From IMG/VR virus record IMGVR_UViG_3300032289_001881, positions 1 through 25,022 of that record: a DNA stretch of 25,022 nt; one strand, written 5' to 3'. Position 1 is the first letter of the stretch. Each line of letters begins with the position of its first letter. Shown in pieces: positions 1-6,884 of the stretch. A program made the translations under genes and the position numbers. The notes beneath the pieces were generated by a model that saw nothing but the letters and a program-made list of their open reading frames with translations, searched no databases and was not told the origin of the DNA. The stretch comes from a virus.

Positions 1-50
1 GAGTAACAAAAAGGTGCTTCACTATAGAGTTCGAATCCCGCTTCTCCGCA
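1..50 (+). tRNA. Possible 3' fragment of a tRNA (Ser-like), truncated or degenerate
   Basis: The stretch TTCGAATC (30-37) followed by a C/T-rich end CTTCTCCGCA resembles a T-loop plus the acceptor 3' strand of a serine-type tRNA. GGTG-CTT-CACT (13-23) could be the long variable arm of a class II tRNA. The T-stem 5' side (TAGAG) pairs poorly with CCCGC, and the 5' half of the gene is missing at the contig edge. It may be a decayed tRNA, an attachment-site remnant or a chance resemblance. Confidence 0.3.
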
Positions 51-147
51 CGGGGGAGTGTACGTGAAGTTAAATGGGTTCACATGGAAAACAGCCTTTA
101 TTTTTTCACTTTCAAACCACAGTCGATGAAACGCAATTTGCTTAACC

Positions 148-414
148 GTGATTAGAGATGCAAAACTTAGATTGAAGTTCGATACAACGCTCCCAGATGG
201 CCGACCCATTGCCGCTGAGATGATTGTACACGGACGATGGTACAGTGGCTGTATGGCCACATTAGAACAACCTGCCGAGGATCCAGAGATTGACTACGTT
301 CGTGTGGAAGCTGTCAACTTTGATCAGCACTACGCCGAACAAGTTTTAGACCAATGGCAGAACGAACACGGTCTTGTTGAAGAACACCCAGGTTGGGAAA
401 TTGATTACGATTAA
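148..414 (+). CDS. Hypothetical protein, 88 aa
   Basis: I do not recognise this protein. It is soluble, acidic towards the C-terminus, and looks beta-rich in the first half with the turn LPDGRPIAA. There is no signal peptide or membrane segment. The start is a GTG, because an in-frame stop lies shortly upstream and no ATG precedes the conserved-looking start of the ORF; this start is not certain. It ends 11 nt before the next gene, so the two are probably co-transcribed. Confidence 0.6.
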   Translation: MIRDAKLRLKFDTTLPDGRPIAAEMIVHGRWYSGCMATLEQPAEDPEIDYVRVEAVNFDQHYAEQVLDQWQNEHGLVEEHPGWEIDYD

Positions 415-425
415 AACCATTATGT

Positions 426-932
426 ATGTCAGGAGGACACTTTCATTACTATCAGCACCGTATAACAGAAATTGCGGATAGCATACAGGAGCTTATCGAC
501 ACCAACGGTGTAATACCACCGCAGACGGAAAAGCAAAAACTGTACGATGAAGAACCGTTCTATCGCGACTATCCTCCAGAGATTATCGAGGAGTTCAAGA
601 AAGCGGTAAGATGCCTCCATGAAGCGTTTATTCGAGCCAAGAGGATAGATTACTTGGTCTGCGATGATGATGGCGAGGATACCTTTTTAGAGAGCCTTAA
701 AGAGCAATTATCGGAGTTACCTCCGGTAATGCCAATCTTTAAGTTGAGGGTGTTTAACGAGGACGGCTCACTTGATGGCGAGTATGATGTCAACAAGATA
801 TTCTTGGGTGACAACGGTGAAATCAAAGGTGCCCTCATCATGTACTGCGGTGAAGAAACTTGGTTCTTCAATACGCCGGACGGTTACAAGAACAAGTACG
901 GTAACTTGACAGCCAAGTTGTATCAGTTTTGA
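426..932 (+). CDS. Conserved phage hypothetical beginning MSGGHFHY, 168 aa
   Basis: The N-terminal MSGGHFHYYQHRITEIAD and the segment RAKRIDYLVCDDDGEDTF (about residues 70-89) resemble a small protein family seen repeatedly in phages and some bacteria, with no function that I know. The C-terminal half (FKLRVFNEDG onwards) looks like a separate beta-rich addition. No catalytic motif is visible. ATG start; a hairpin follows the stop directly, so this gene probably ends a transcript. Confidence 0.8.
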   Translation: MSGGHFHYYQHRITEIADSIQELIDTNGVIPPQTEKQKLYDEEPFYRDYPPEIIEEFKKAVRCLHEAFIRAKRIDYLVCDDDGEDTFLESLKEQLSELPPVMPIFKLRVFNEDGSLDGEYDVNKIFLGDNGEIKGALIMYCGEETWFFNTPDGYKNKYGNLTAKLYQF

Positions 933-934
933 AC

Positions 935-968
935 AAGGGCCGTGTCTTAGGATGCGGCCTTATCTTTA
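935..968 (+). terminator. Hairpin terminator with one bulge
   Basis: AAGGGCCGTGTC (935-946) pairs with GATGCGGCCTT (951-961) around a TTAG loop, with one bulged G and two G-U pairs. A short T-rich stretch (TATCTTT) follows. It starts 2 nt after the stop of the preceding gene. Confidence 0.55.
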
Positions 969-971
969 ACC

Positions 972-989
972 TCAAAACTTACTATCATG
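972..989 (+). promoter_or_regulatory. A/T-rich leader, variant of the TCAAAA-CTAT start element
   Basis: TCAAAAC followed by TTACTAT, then C and the ATG at 987. It is a longer variant of the leader that precedes the genes at 4235, 6882 and 8339. There is no Shine-Dalgarno sequence. Confidence 0.4.
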
Positions 990-1352
990 GGTCAGCACAC
1001 TTTCTTTTACAAGGATGCCAATACTCTCCGGGAAAAGGTTGCCTTGGAACAAAGACTCAACATTCTTACAAAAAAACACGGGTTTATATTTCCCCCGGCG
1101 GAAGTCGTTATAGAGATGAACGCTATCAACGACAAAATCGATCAACTGGACGAGAACGAGGAATTAACTCGTGACTTGTTCAGAACCGGTAAACGTAACC
1201 CGGACGGTACTTACTACGAGAAGGATCTTCTGTCAAAGGAAGAAGTGTTCCAGTTCATGGAAGAAAACAAGGAGACTATCTTCTACTTTGACAAAGAAGG
1301 CTTCGACGAGTTCTGGGAGAAAAATCCCAATGGAGCTGTACGTCTTCAGTAA
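987..1352 (+). CDS. Conserved phage hypothetical beginning MGQHTFFY, 121 aa
   Basis: The pattern MGQHTFFYKD, a helical middle (EMNAINDKIDQLDENEE) and DLFRTGKRNPDGTY, followed by SKEEVFQFMEENKE, recalls a small phage protein family of unknown function. It is charged and soluble, with no signal peptide. A longer ORF in another frame starts upstream at 929, but it runs through the terminator hairpin and has no family-like content. The ATG at 987 sits behind the phage's usual A/T-rich leader. Confidence 0.8.
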   Translation: MGQHTFFYKDANTLREKVALEQRLNILTKKHGFIFPPAEVVIEMNAINDKIDQLDENEELTRDLFRTGKRNPDGTYYEKDLLSKEEVFQFMEENKETIFYFDKEGFDEFWEKNPNGAVRLQ

Positions 1353-1376
1353 TTTCATCACACTAAAATTTATCTT

Positions 1377-2024
1377 ATGGCTAAGGAATTTGATTATTGC
1401 CGGATTAGTAGCAAGTATCCAAAGAAATCGTTTATTGGCATTCGTGACGGTAAAGAAATTTACCTTACTGGTCCTTCATGGGATTGTGATTGGTACTGGG
1501 GCTTTGGATATTTGGGTAATGACAATGAGCATTATCATGTACGTAGCATAGTCAAAGAAAGCGGAAAGAACTTCCGTGATGCTCTTGTAGATTACTTTTG
1601 GGATAGTTTTGCCATACGTACATCCGACATCTGGAAGTTTGCGGAACTGTTCAAAACGTTTTATGCACTCAAAGAAACAGCAGAGGTATTGGGTCGCGGT
1701 GGATCACATCTTACAACCAATCCTTGTGCGGAGATTATCAAGAACCCGGACGAGGTAACTCGTATCAACCAAGTTGTGATACCGGCTATCTTTGAGGCTA
1801 TCTATGAGATTATAGAGCGCAACAAGGACAACAAGGAGAAATTCAAGAGAATTGTGGAGTTGGCTGTTAAAGGTGATACTCTTGAGATTGTAAAGTTTAT
1901 GATGAAACACCGGATTGCTCCGATGGACATCAACGGTATGGAGGGTATTACCAAACATAACTATGATGTAATTCACTCAAAGTACTACGAGGTATTTCGT
2001 GAGCAAGGAATCTTGCAAGAATAA
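1377..2024 (+). CDS. Conserved hypothetical with WDCDWYWGFGY motif, 215 aa
   Basis: The N-terminal part carries an aromatic block, YLTGPSWDCDWYWGFGYLG, followed by HYHVR. The middle has ETAEVLGRGGSHLTTNP. These blocks look like those of a conserved protein found in phages and Firmicutes/Bacteroidota genomes whose function I do not know. The last third is alpha-helical and charged. ATG start 24 nt after the preceding gene, behind the A/T-rich leader CTAAAATTTATCTT. A regulatory gap of about 300 nt follows, so this gene ends the first block. Confidence 0.8.
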   Translation: MAKEFDYCRISSKYPKKSFIGIRDGKEIYLTGPSWDCDWYWGFGYLGNDNEHYHVRSIVKESGKNFRDALVDYFWDSFAIRTSDIWKFAELFKTFYALKETAEVLGRGGSHLTTNPCAEIIKNPDEVTRINQVVIPAIFEAIYEIIERNKDNKEKFKRIVELAVKGDTLEIVKFMMKHRIAPMDINGMEGITKHNYDVIHSKYYEVFREQGILQE

Positions 2025-2119
2025 ATCCAAGTAGTCGAAACAAATGCTCAGTTTTTTTTGTTATGATCGCGTACAAATGGTGCATCCCCAGTACCAGAGT
2101 ACAATGTGTGTTTATTTCG

Positions 2120-2155
2120 AACGGTGTCGCAGTAATGTGGCACCGTTTACTTTTT
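2120..2155 (+). terminator. Strong rho-independent terminator
   Basis: AACGGTGTCGC (2120-2130) pairs with GTGGCACCGTT (2137-2147), an 11-bp stem including G-U pairs, around a 6-nt loop. TTTAC and TTTTT follow. It closes the unit that ends with the gene at 1377-2024 and opens the non-coding gap before nrdB. The stretch 2025-2119 has no recognisable gene. Confidence 0.8.
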
Positions 2156-2180
2156 GTATCAATCAGTTACGAAACAAATC

Positions 2181-2209
2181 TGTCGCAAGTATTGGATATA
2201 TTTGCGACA
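2181..2209 (+). promoter_or_regulatory. 29-bp palindromic promoter/operator, unit 1
   Basis: The arms TGTCGCAA and TTGCGACA (perfect 8-bp inverted repeat) are separated by 13 bp. The right arm overlaps TATATTTG (2197-2204), a match to the Bacteroides -7 consensus TAnnTTTG. No TTTG -33 box lies at the usual 19-21 bp upstream. That suggests an activator-dependent or repressed promoter for the nrdB unit; this is inference. Confidence 0.55.
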
Positions 2210-2235
2210 AAATCATATCAACCTATCTTATCATT

Positions 2236-2264
2236 TGTCACAAATGTTGTCTAAATTTGTGACA
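2236..2264 (+). promoter_or_regulatory. 29-bp palindromic promoter/operator, unit 2
   Basis: The arms TGTCACAAA and TTTGTGACA (perfect 9-bp inverted repeat) are separated by 11 bp. The right arm overlaps TAAATTTG (2252-2259), again a TAnnTTTG box, at the same offset (position 17) as in unit 1. The units have the same length, match at 22 of 29 positions by my count, and start 55 bp apart. A -33 box at normal spacing is missing here too. Confidence 0.55.
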
Positions 2265-2291
2265 GAACCTTTACCCTTCACCGGTTGTTTG

Positions 2292-2306
2292 TCAGGTTCA
2301 ACCTGA
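2292..2306 (+). promoter_or_regulatory. Perfect 15-bp palindrome before nrdB
   Basis: TCAGGTT-C-AACCTGA is a 7-bp inverted repeat with a single central base, 24 bp before the nrdB start codon. It could be a dimer-binding operator or a small leader hairpin. No T-tract follows, so it is not a terminator. Confidence 0.4.
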
Positions 2307-2330
2307 TTCATCAACTACAAACCACAATTC

Positions 2331-3299
2331 ATGGAAGTTCTACTTACACCCAATCCCAAACGCTTTGTTCTTCTACCCATTCAACATGATGCTGTCTGGG
2401 AAATGTACAAAAAAGCTCAAGCGTCCTTCTGGACAGCCGAAGAAATAGACCTCGGCGATGATCTGAACCACTGGAACAAGTTGACAGATGACGAGAAGCA
2501 TTTTGTCAAACACATTTTGGCTTTCTTTGCTGCATCCGACGGTATTGTCAATGAGAATTTGGCTATCAACATGTTGGAAACGGTACAAATCCCCGAAGCA
2601 CGGTGCTTCTATGGATTCCAGATTGCCATTGAGAACATTCACAGTGAAACCTACAGTCTGCTGATTGATACCTACATCAAGGATCCAGTAGAGAAAGACC
2701 GGTTGTTCAATGCTATTGAGACCATCCCTTGTGTACAGGAGAAAGCAAAGTGGGCTCTCAAGTGGATTGACAATGCTCCTACCTTTGCACACCGTCTTAT
2801 TGCTTTTGCAGCCGTCGAGGGTATCTTCTTCTCTGGTTCCTTCTGCGCTATCTTCTGGTTGAAGAAGCGCGGGTTGATGCCAGGGCTTACGTTCTCCAAT
2901 GAACTCATCAGCCGGGACGAAGGTATGCACACGGATTTTGCGTGTCTTATGTTCTCCATGTTGGAACAGAAACCGGCCAAAGCAGAGATTACGTCTATCA
3001 TTGCTGAAGCCGTGGAGTACGAGATACAGTTTATATCTGAAGCACTACCAGTGTCTCTCATCGGTATGAACGCGGACATGATGACCGACTACATCTACTT
3101 TGTTGCTGACCGGTTGTTGGTATCTTTGGGCTGCGAAAAGATCTACGATGTTCATAATCCGTTTCCGTGGATGGAAATGATCTCGTTGCAAGGTAAGACC
3201 AACTTCTTTGAGAAGAGGGTTGGTGAGTACCAGAAGGCCAACGTGATGAACAACAACGACCCGGAGAGTAAAAAGATCACCTTTGATACGGAGTTCTGA
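2331..3299 (+). CDS. nrdB: Class Ia ribonucleotide reductase small subunit (eukaryote-like R2)
   Basis: This is the beta subunit of the enzyme that reduces ribonucleoside diphosphates to deoxyribonucleotides; it holds the di-iron tyrosyl radical cofactor and works with a large subunit not seen in this window. It is full length (322 aa). By spacing against known R2 proteins the metal ligands are D70, E101, H104, E163, E197 and H200, and the radical tyrosine is Y108. The blocks [35 protein letters not shown] and [14 protein letters not shown] are those of the eukaryotic/Bacteroidota type. The C-terminus FDTEF fits the tail that docks on the large subunit. It starts behind the regulatory gap at 2025-2330 and is followed by a terminator, so it may be a single-gene unit. 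Confidence 0.97.
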   Translation: MEVLLTPNPKRFVLLPIQHDAVWEMYKKAQASFWTAEEIDLGDDLNHWNKLTDDEKHFVKHILAFFAASDGIVNENLAINMLETVQIPEARCFYGFQIAIENIHSETYSLLIDTYIKDPVEKDRLFNAIETIPCVQEKAKWALKWIDNAPTFAHRLIAFAAVEGIFFSGSFCAIFWLKKRGLMPGLTFSNELISRDEGMHTDFACLMFSMLEQKPAKAEITSIIAEAVEYEIQFISEALPVSLIGMNADMMTDYIYFVADRLLVSLGCEKIYDVHNPFPWMEMISLQGKTNFFEKRVGEYQKANVMNNNDPESKKITFDTEF

Positions 3300-3317
3300 T
3301 TAAAACTTGTAACTTTG

Positions 3318-3344
3318 AAAGGGGGATGGCAACGTCCCCCTTTT
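3318..3344 (+). terminator. Rho-independent terminator after nrdB
   Basis: AAAGGGGGA (3318-3326) pairs with TCCCCCTTT (3335-3343) around an 8-nt loop, and TTTTG follows the C-run. The hairpin contains the upstream ATG at 3326, which argues that the next gene starts later. Confidence 0.85.
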
Positions 3345-3364
3345 GTATTTTATCGCAAAAAGAA

Positions 3365-4216
3365 ATGATTCAGAAGCGTAACCTAAAGTCAATGGAAATC
3401 AAACCTTCCGGTAGATCTACGGACTTCCTGTCACCGAGTTTTATCTTTGGCTGCGGATTCAACTGTAGTTATTGTACTTGCAAAAGGCATATACCGGAAG
3501 GGGTGATTTACCATGAGAACGTGTCTGAGATGCTTACTGCTATCAACAACCACTGTTGGTTTGCAGATGTACAGAAGCCGAATCAGACCGACCCACACTA
3601 CGTTACTTACGACATTGGATGCAACACCGACATTGGTTTACACGCATCCAAGATACCGCTACAGACCATCTTTGACTTCTTTGTGAGTCACCCGATTGCA
3701 AAAGCTTCTTTTGCTACCAAATACGTGAACGACAAACTGCTTCAGTACAACCCTAAGGGTAAAGTACGAATACGGTTTAGTCTGATGCCGATTAAGTATT
3801 CAAATATACTTGAACCCAATACTTCATCCATCGAATCCAGGATAGACGCTATCGACAGATTCGTGGATGCCGGGTATGAGGTACACATCAACTTCTCACC
3901 GGTTATTGTTGAGGACGGTTGGTTGAAGGAGTACGAGGAACTCTTCCGTATGGTTGACAGAATCACCCATAAGAGCGGCGTAAAGGCCGAGGTGATATTC
4001 TTGACCCATAACGAGAAGAAACACGCTTACAACGTATCCCAAGGCCTTCCAGGGGAGGATTTACTCTGGAAACCTGATATTCAGGAGGACAAGGTATCTC
4101 AACACGGAGGGAAGAACATCCGGTACAACCGTTTTGTCAAGTCCAAGTTTGTGCAGCAGTTCACGGGGCTGCATGGAGGTATCATTCCGTGGAACACGAT
4201 TAGGTATATTTTCTAA
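3365..4216 (+). CDS. Radical SAM protein, spore photoproduct lyase-like
   Basis: The cluster motif CX3CX2C is present as C30, C34 and C37 (FGCGFNCSYC), which binds the 4Fe-4S cluster used to cleave S-adenosylmethionine. The surrounding KPSGRSTDFLSPSFIFG and the later YDIGCNTDIGL and ATKYVNDKLL segments look like the SplB/DNA-photolyase-like branch seen in phages. In that family the enzyme repairs UV-induced thymine dimers; whether this protein does so is inference. The start chosen is the ATG at 3365 (283 aa), because the ATG at 3326 lies inside the nrdB terminator. The ATG at 3392 is a second possibility. It stands between nrdB and replication genes. Confidence 0.8.
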   Translation: MIQKRNLKSMEIKPSGRSTDFLSPSFIFGCGFNCSYCTCKRHIPEGVIYHENVSEMLTAINNHCWFADVQKPNQTDPHYVTYDIGCNTDIGLHASKIPLQTIFDFFVSHPIAKASFATKYVNDKLLQYNPKGKVRIRFSLMPIKYSNILEPNTSSIESRIDAIDRFVDAGYEVHINFSPVIVEDGWLKEYEELFRMVDRITHKSGVKAEVIFLTHNEKKHAYNVSQGLPGEDLLWKPDIQEDKVSQHGGKNIRYNRFVKSKFVQQFTGLHGGIIPWNTIRYIF

Positions 4217-4219
4217 CCA

Positions 4220-4237
4220 TCAAAATCTATTGGTATG
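4220..4237 (+). promoter_or_regulatory. Leader element TCAAAATCTAT-N4-ATG
   Basis: TCAAAATCTAT ends exactly 4 nt before the ATG at 4235. The same element with the same spacing precedes the genes at 6882 and 8339. It probably replaces a Shine-Dalgarno sequence. Confidence 0.45.
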
Positions 4238-4603
4238 AAAGAGTTTAATATAAGAGAGTTCAACCGTCTTTGTGCTGAGTTGTTGGGGTTCAAATGTTTG
4301 GCTAATGACCAATATGAATTACCCGAAATGATGACCTTTAGCGCAAAAATTTGTCTCGAAGATATGCAGTATCATTCCGACTGGAACTGGATTATGTCGG
4401 TTGTGGAGAAGATTGTGTCGTTGGATATCTTGAGTTATTACGAACGCGAATACGATAGCATCAGTGAAACTTACAAATGTAAATTTTATCACAAAAAGGG
4501 TAATTTTAATATTGTAGCCGAAAGCAAATCGGAAAAAGATGCCGTTATTGATGCTGTTTGGCAGTTCCTTAATTGGTATAACCAAAACAAATCCATTTCT
4601 TAA
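4235..4603 (+). CDS. Small hypothetical, possible phage ABA-sandwich-like protein, 122 aa
   Basis: The layout of a compact alpha/beta protein with DWNWIMSVVEKI in the middle and EKDAVIDAVWQFLNWYNQ at the C-terminus recalls small phage proteins of the ABA-sandwich kind, in which a sample-wide substrate value and the final helix carry similar residues. The match is by eye and weak. No enzymatic motif is visible. It lies 18 nt after the radical SAM gene and 16 nt before the clamp gene, so it is likely co-transcribed with both. Confidence 0.75.
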   Translation: MKEFNIREFNRLCAELLGFKCLANDQYELPEMMTFSAKICLEDMQYHSDWNWIMSVVEKIVSLDILSYYEREYDSISETYKCKFYHKKGNFNIVAESKSEKDAVIDAVWQFLNWYNQNKSIS

Positions 4604-4619
4604 TCATTAATTCTATTTT

Positions 4620-5942
4620 ATGACCATTACCATTAGTCACGACTACGCATTGTGGTTGTTCACCACTTTGTCCAAGTTCATTCCCAAGAAACCACACTTG
4701 GTAATCATCGAGAATTGCGTCTTTGAGGTAAATCCAGAAATGATTGTTGTTCGGGCTACCAACATCTACGATGAAATTCGTATCAAGTTGCCGTTTCTGG
4801 AGTACAAACACGATTATTCCGGAACTACGTCCTTCTTGGTACCGGTAAAGGAACTCTTGGACATGCTCAAAGACTGTAAAGGTGCTTCCAGTATTAAGCT
4901 ATCTCCCCTTCAGGATCGGTTGCTTATGACTATTGACGATGTACAGCAAAGTGTTCAGATGGCAGACGTAAGTGAGTTTCCTTCAAAACTTAAGTTTGAC
5001 AGCGAAAGCATTGCTGCCTACAAAGTTGATAAGGAAGGTCTGTACGATGCTGTTGACAAGTGCTATCCGTTTACGGGTGATGATGAATTGCGTCCGGCAA
5101 TGGAAGGTATCAACTTTGAGTTTTACGCCAAGGATGACTTGTTCAGAGTTGCTGCTACCAATGCACACATCCTTTGTGTAAAGGATTATCCAGCGCAGTT
5201 TACTAAGTTTGATGAAAAGTCTTCCAAGACACGGGTTGTTGATCAGGTAAGTGAAGAATTTGAGGATGCTGAAGGCAACAAACAGGTAAAGTGGACAAGT
5301 ATTTACAGCAATCCCTTTATCAGTTTTATCCTCAACAAGGAGATGTCGGCGTTCTTATCTTACTTGTTCCTCAAAACTAAGAGTAAGAACAAAACGCTAC
5401 CGGTCAGCATCACCCAGTACAGGGAAGGCACTTTAGACATGTTGGATATTATGTACTCAACCCAGTCTTACGGAACTATTCGTATTATCAGCCGGTGCAT
5501 TGAATCCAAGTTTCCAGAGTATCCTGCCGTGATTCCGAATAAGGATGATGTAAACGTCGTTGTCACGGTTAAGTCGGATATGCTGAAAGACGCTATCAAG
5601 AAAGTCAAAGCTGCTGCTCCCAAGAAGACAGGTATGGTAGTATTCACTTTCACAGAGCATTTTGTTGAGCTTCGGGCAGAGGATATTGATCTTTGTAAGT
5701 TCGCAATATTCAAGTTTCAACCACTTGCGGCAAATTTCAGATCTGAAGTAAAGGGTAGAACCGAGTATAAGCTTGGGCAACCGTTCCGGATTGCGGCAAA
5801 CTACAAGTACTTGCTTACCCTCTTGGATAACTTTGAAGAGGTTGACATCTATTTGTTCACAGAATCCAAAGCCTTAATGTTCTATGATCGCTATGATCAT
5901 ACATCAATAGCTCTATCGATGCCGTTGATGCTTAGCAACTAA
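4620..5942 (+). CDS. dnaN: DnaN-type DNA sliding clamp (beta subunit), enlarged
   Basis: This is a ring-shaped processivity factor that tethers DNA polymerase to the template. The central domain carries LRPAMEGINFEF (157-168) and VAATNAH (177-183), and the third domain carries ESKFPEYPAVIP (295-306); all are hallmarks of bacterial beta clamps. The C-terminus ALSMPLMLSN matches the usual MPMRL ending. At 440 aa it is longer than the usual bacterial clamp of about 370. Part of the extra length is an acidic/basic segment around residues 192-260. The likely client is the family B polymerase at 8914-10800, whose C-terminus carries a clamp-binding peptide. No clamp loader gene is visible in the window. 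Confidence 0.9.
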   Translation: MTITISHDYALWLFTTLSKFIPKKPHLVIIENCVFEVNPEMIVVRATNIYDEIRIKLPFLEYKHDYSGTTSFLVPVKELLDMLKDCKGASSIKLSPLQDRLLMTIDDVQQSVQMADVSEFPSKLKFDSESIAAYKVDKEGLYDAVDKCYPFTGDDELRPAMEGINFEFYAKDDLFRVAATNAHILCVKDYPAQFTKFDEKSSKTRVVDQVSEEFEDAEGNKQVKWTSIYSNPFISFILNKEMSAFLSYLFLKTKSKNKTLPVSITQYREGTLDMLDIMYSTQSYGTIRIISRCIESKFPEYPAVIPNKDDVNVVVTVKSDMLKDAIKKVKAAAPKKTGMVVFTFTEHFVELRAEDIDLCKFAIFKFQPLAANFRSEVKGRTEYKLGQPFRIAANYKYLLTLLDNFEEVDIYLFTESKALMFYDRYDHTSIALSMPLMLSN

Positions 5943-6002
5943 TAGAAAGAGAGCCGTATTGGCAAGAGAAACCTATTTTTATCACAGTTAATCTTTATTT
6001 TT

Positions 6003-6425
6003 ATGAACCACAAAGTCAATCAAAACGGTAATCGCGTAATTGTTACGCAAGGTAAAGTTACTTCCTTCAGCGATGTTCGTGAAAACGTGAACGGTACTAA
6101 GTATCGTGTTGCAAACATCGAAATGTTGCTTGATGGAGGAGAGATCAGAGAAGCATCAGCTACTGTCTGGGAAACCAGTTTTCAAAAGTACAACATGAAG
6201 GTTGATGAAACCTACGTTGTTGAGATTGAAGAAACATCCGAAACGTCGGTGTACATCAATTTGCTGCCCTACAAACCCGCTTCCGAAAGAAAGCGTTTCA
6301 CCAACAGTGAGTTTGCAGATCTGTTTAAGTCGGCTGCTCCCATGACGGCCAAGACTTCTGCTAAAGGAGCTTTGGAGAACACGGAGTCTGTAATAAACGA
6401 TTTTGATGAGTTAGAAGATTTTTGA
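6003..6425 (+). CDS. SSB-like protein with acidic C-terminal tip, 140 aa
   Basis: The first 95 residues look like one OB-fold (VIVTQGKVTSFSDVRENVNGTKYRVANIEMLL ... YVVEIEETSETSVYINL). A low-complexity linker follows, and the chain ends DFDELEDF. An acidic tip with terminal Phe is the partner-docking tail of bacterial-type SSB proteins. I infer single-strand DNA binding in the replisome; sequence-level homology to SSB is not obvious. It follows the clamp gene by 60 nt, and a terminator stands after it. Confidence 0.6.
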   Translation: MNHKVNQNGNRVIVTQGKVTSFSDVRENVNGTKYRVANIEMLLDGGEIREASATVWETSFQKYNMKVDETYVVEIEETSETSVYINLLPYKPASERKRFTNSEFADLFKSAAPMTAKTSAKGALENTESVINDFDELEDF

Positions 6426-6458
6426 TTCCCGCCACGAACAAAGGCGCACACCTTGAAC

Positions 6459-6484
6459 AGGGGGAGGGTTTCCTCCCCCTTTCT
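6459..6484 (+). terminator. Rho-independent terminator after SSB-like gene
   Basis: A 9-bp stem, AGGGGGAGG (6459-6467) with CCTCCCCCT (6472-6480), a GTTT loop, then TTTCTTTC. Confidence 0.85.
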
Positions 6485-6504
6485 TTCATCCTAACTTTAC
6501 AGGT

Positions 6505-6834
6505 ATGTACAAAACAGAAAATATACTTTTGGTAATGGTTGTTTCTTTCATTGCAATGGTTATGCTTGGAAACTTTATAATCAAGGAACCTGCAAATAAA
6601 CCCGTAGCCAGAAGCATTATGATTGTTGTTGACAGCAACAACAGGTATCAAGGTATTTACAGCCATAAGTACCGGAACTGGAATCGTCACCGTACTCCAG
6701 ATACCTGTAGAATGTTTGAGGTAGAAGCAGTTCTACTGAAAGAAGAACTTAAGAAGAACAACAGCGGGTTTGACTTTCGGGTTATCCGCATCGAATATTA
6801 CGGAAAAACCATCCGTGATTTGAAACAATGGTGA
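6505..6834 (+). CDS. Small membrane-anchored hypothetical, 109 aa
   Basis: Residues 7-26 (ILLVMVVSFIAMVMLGNFII) form one clear transmembrane or signal-anchor segment. The remaining part is a charged domain containing IMIVVDSNNRYQGIYSHKYRNW and FRVIRIEYYG. No known family is recognised. It has no lipobox. It stands alone between a terminator and a promoter, so it may be its own transcription unit. TAACTTTA (6492-6499) before it is at best a weak -7 box. Confidence 0.7.
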   Translation: MYKTENILLVMVVSFIAMVMLGNFIIKEPANKPVARSIMIVVDSNNRYQGIYSHKYRNWNRHRTPDTCRMFEVEAVLLKEELKKNNSGFDFRVIRIEYYGKTIRDLKQW

Positions 6835-6850
6835 AAAATGTATAATTTTG
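6819..6850 (+). promoter_or_regulatory. Bacteroides-type promoter before the gene at 6882
   Basis: TTTG (6819-6822), a 20-bp spacer, then TAATTTTG (6843-6850). This matches the Bacteroides primary-sigma consensus TTTG-N19-21-TAnnTTTG, and the -7 box is intergenic. Transcription would start roughly 6 to 10 nt after the -7 box, leaving a short leader before the ATG at 6882. Confidence 0.7.
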
Positions 6851-6866
6851 CACCTATACGTTAACT

Positions 6867-6884
6867 TCAAAACCTATTTTTATG
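6867..6884 (+). promoter_or_regulatory. Leader element TCAAAACCTAT-N4-ATG
   Basis: The element is identical in layout and spacing to those before the genes at 4235 and 8339. Here it lies between a promoter and the start codon, so it is inside the transcript leader and is likely a translation signal. Confidence 0.5.

Noticed and set aside
84-155. 23-aa ORF before the first gene
   Set aside because: It has no leader or conservation evidence and overlaps the GTG at 148; it could be a leader peptide but cannot be supported.
929-1551. ORFs at 929-1174 and 1171-1551
   Set aside because: They are out-of-frame reads of the genes at 987 and 1377.
2044-2262. 72- and 63-aa ORFs in the nrdB upstream gap
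   Set aside because: They run through the terminator and both palindromic units and show no protein-like composition.
2373-2930. 185-aa ORF on the - strand
   Set aside because: It is a shadow of nrdB, whose conserved metal ligands prove the + strand frame.
3099-3128. TTTG-N18-TATCTTTG inside nrdB
   Set aside because: The spacer is short and the match is in conserved codons, so chance is likely.
3310-3317. TAACTTTG -7-like box after nrdB
   Set aside because: The nearest TTTG is 24 bp upstream and the transcript would begin inside the terminator.
3326-3364. N-terminal extension of the radical SAM protein
   Set aside because: This ATG lies within the nrdB terminator hairpin; the ATG at 3365 is past it.
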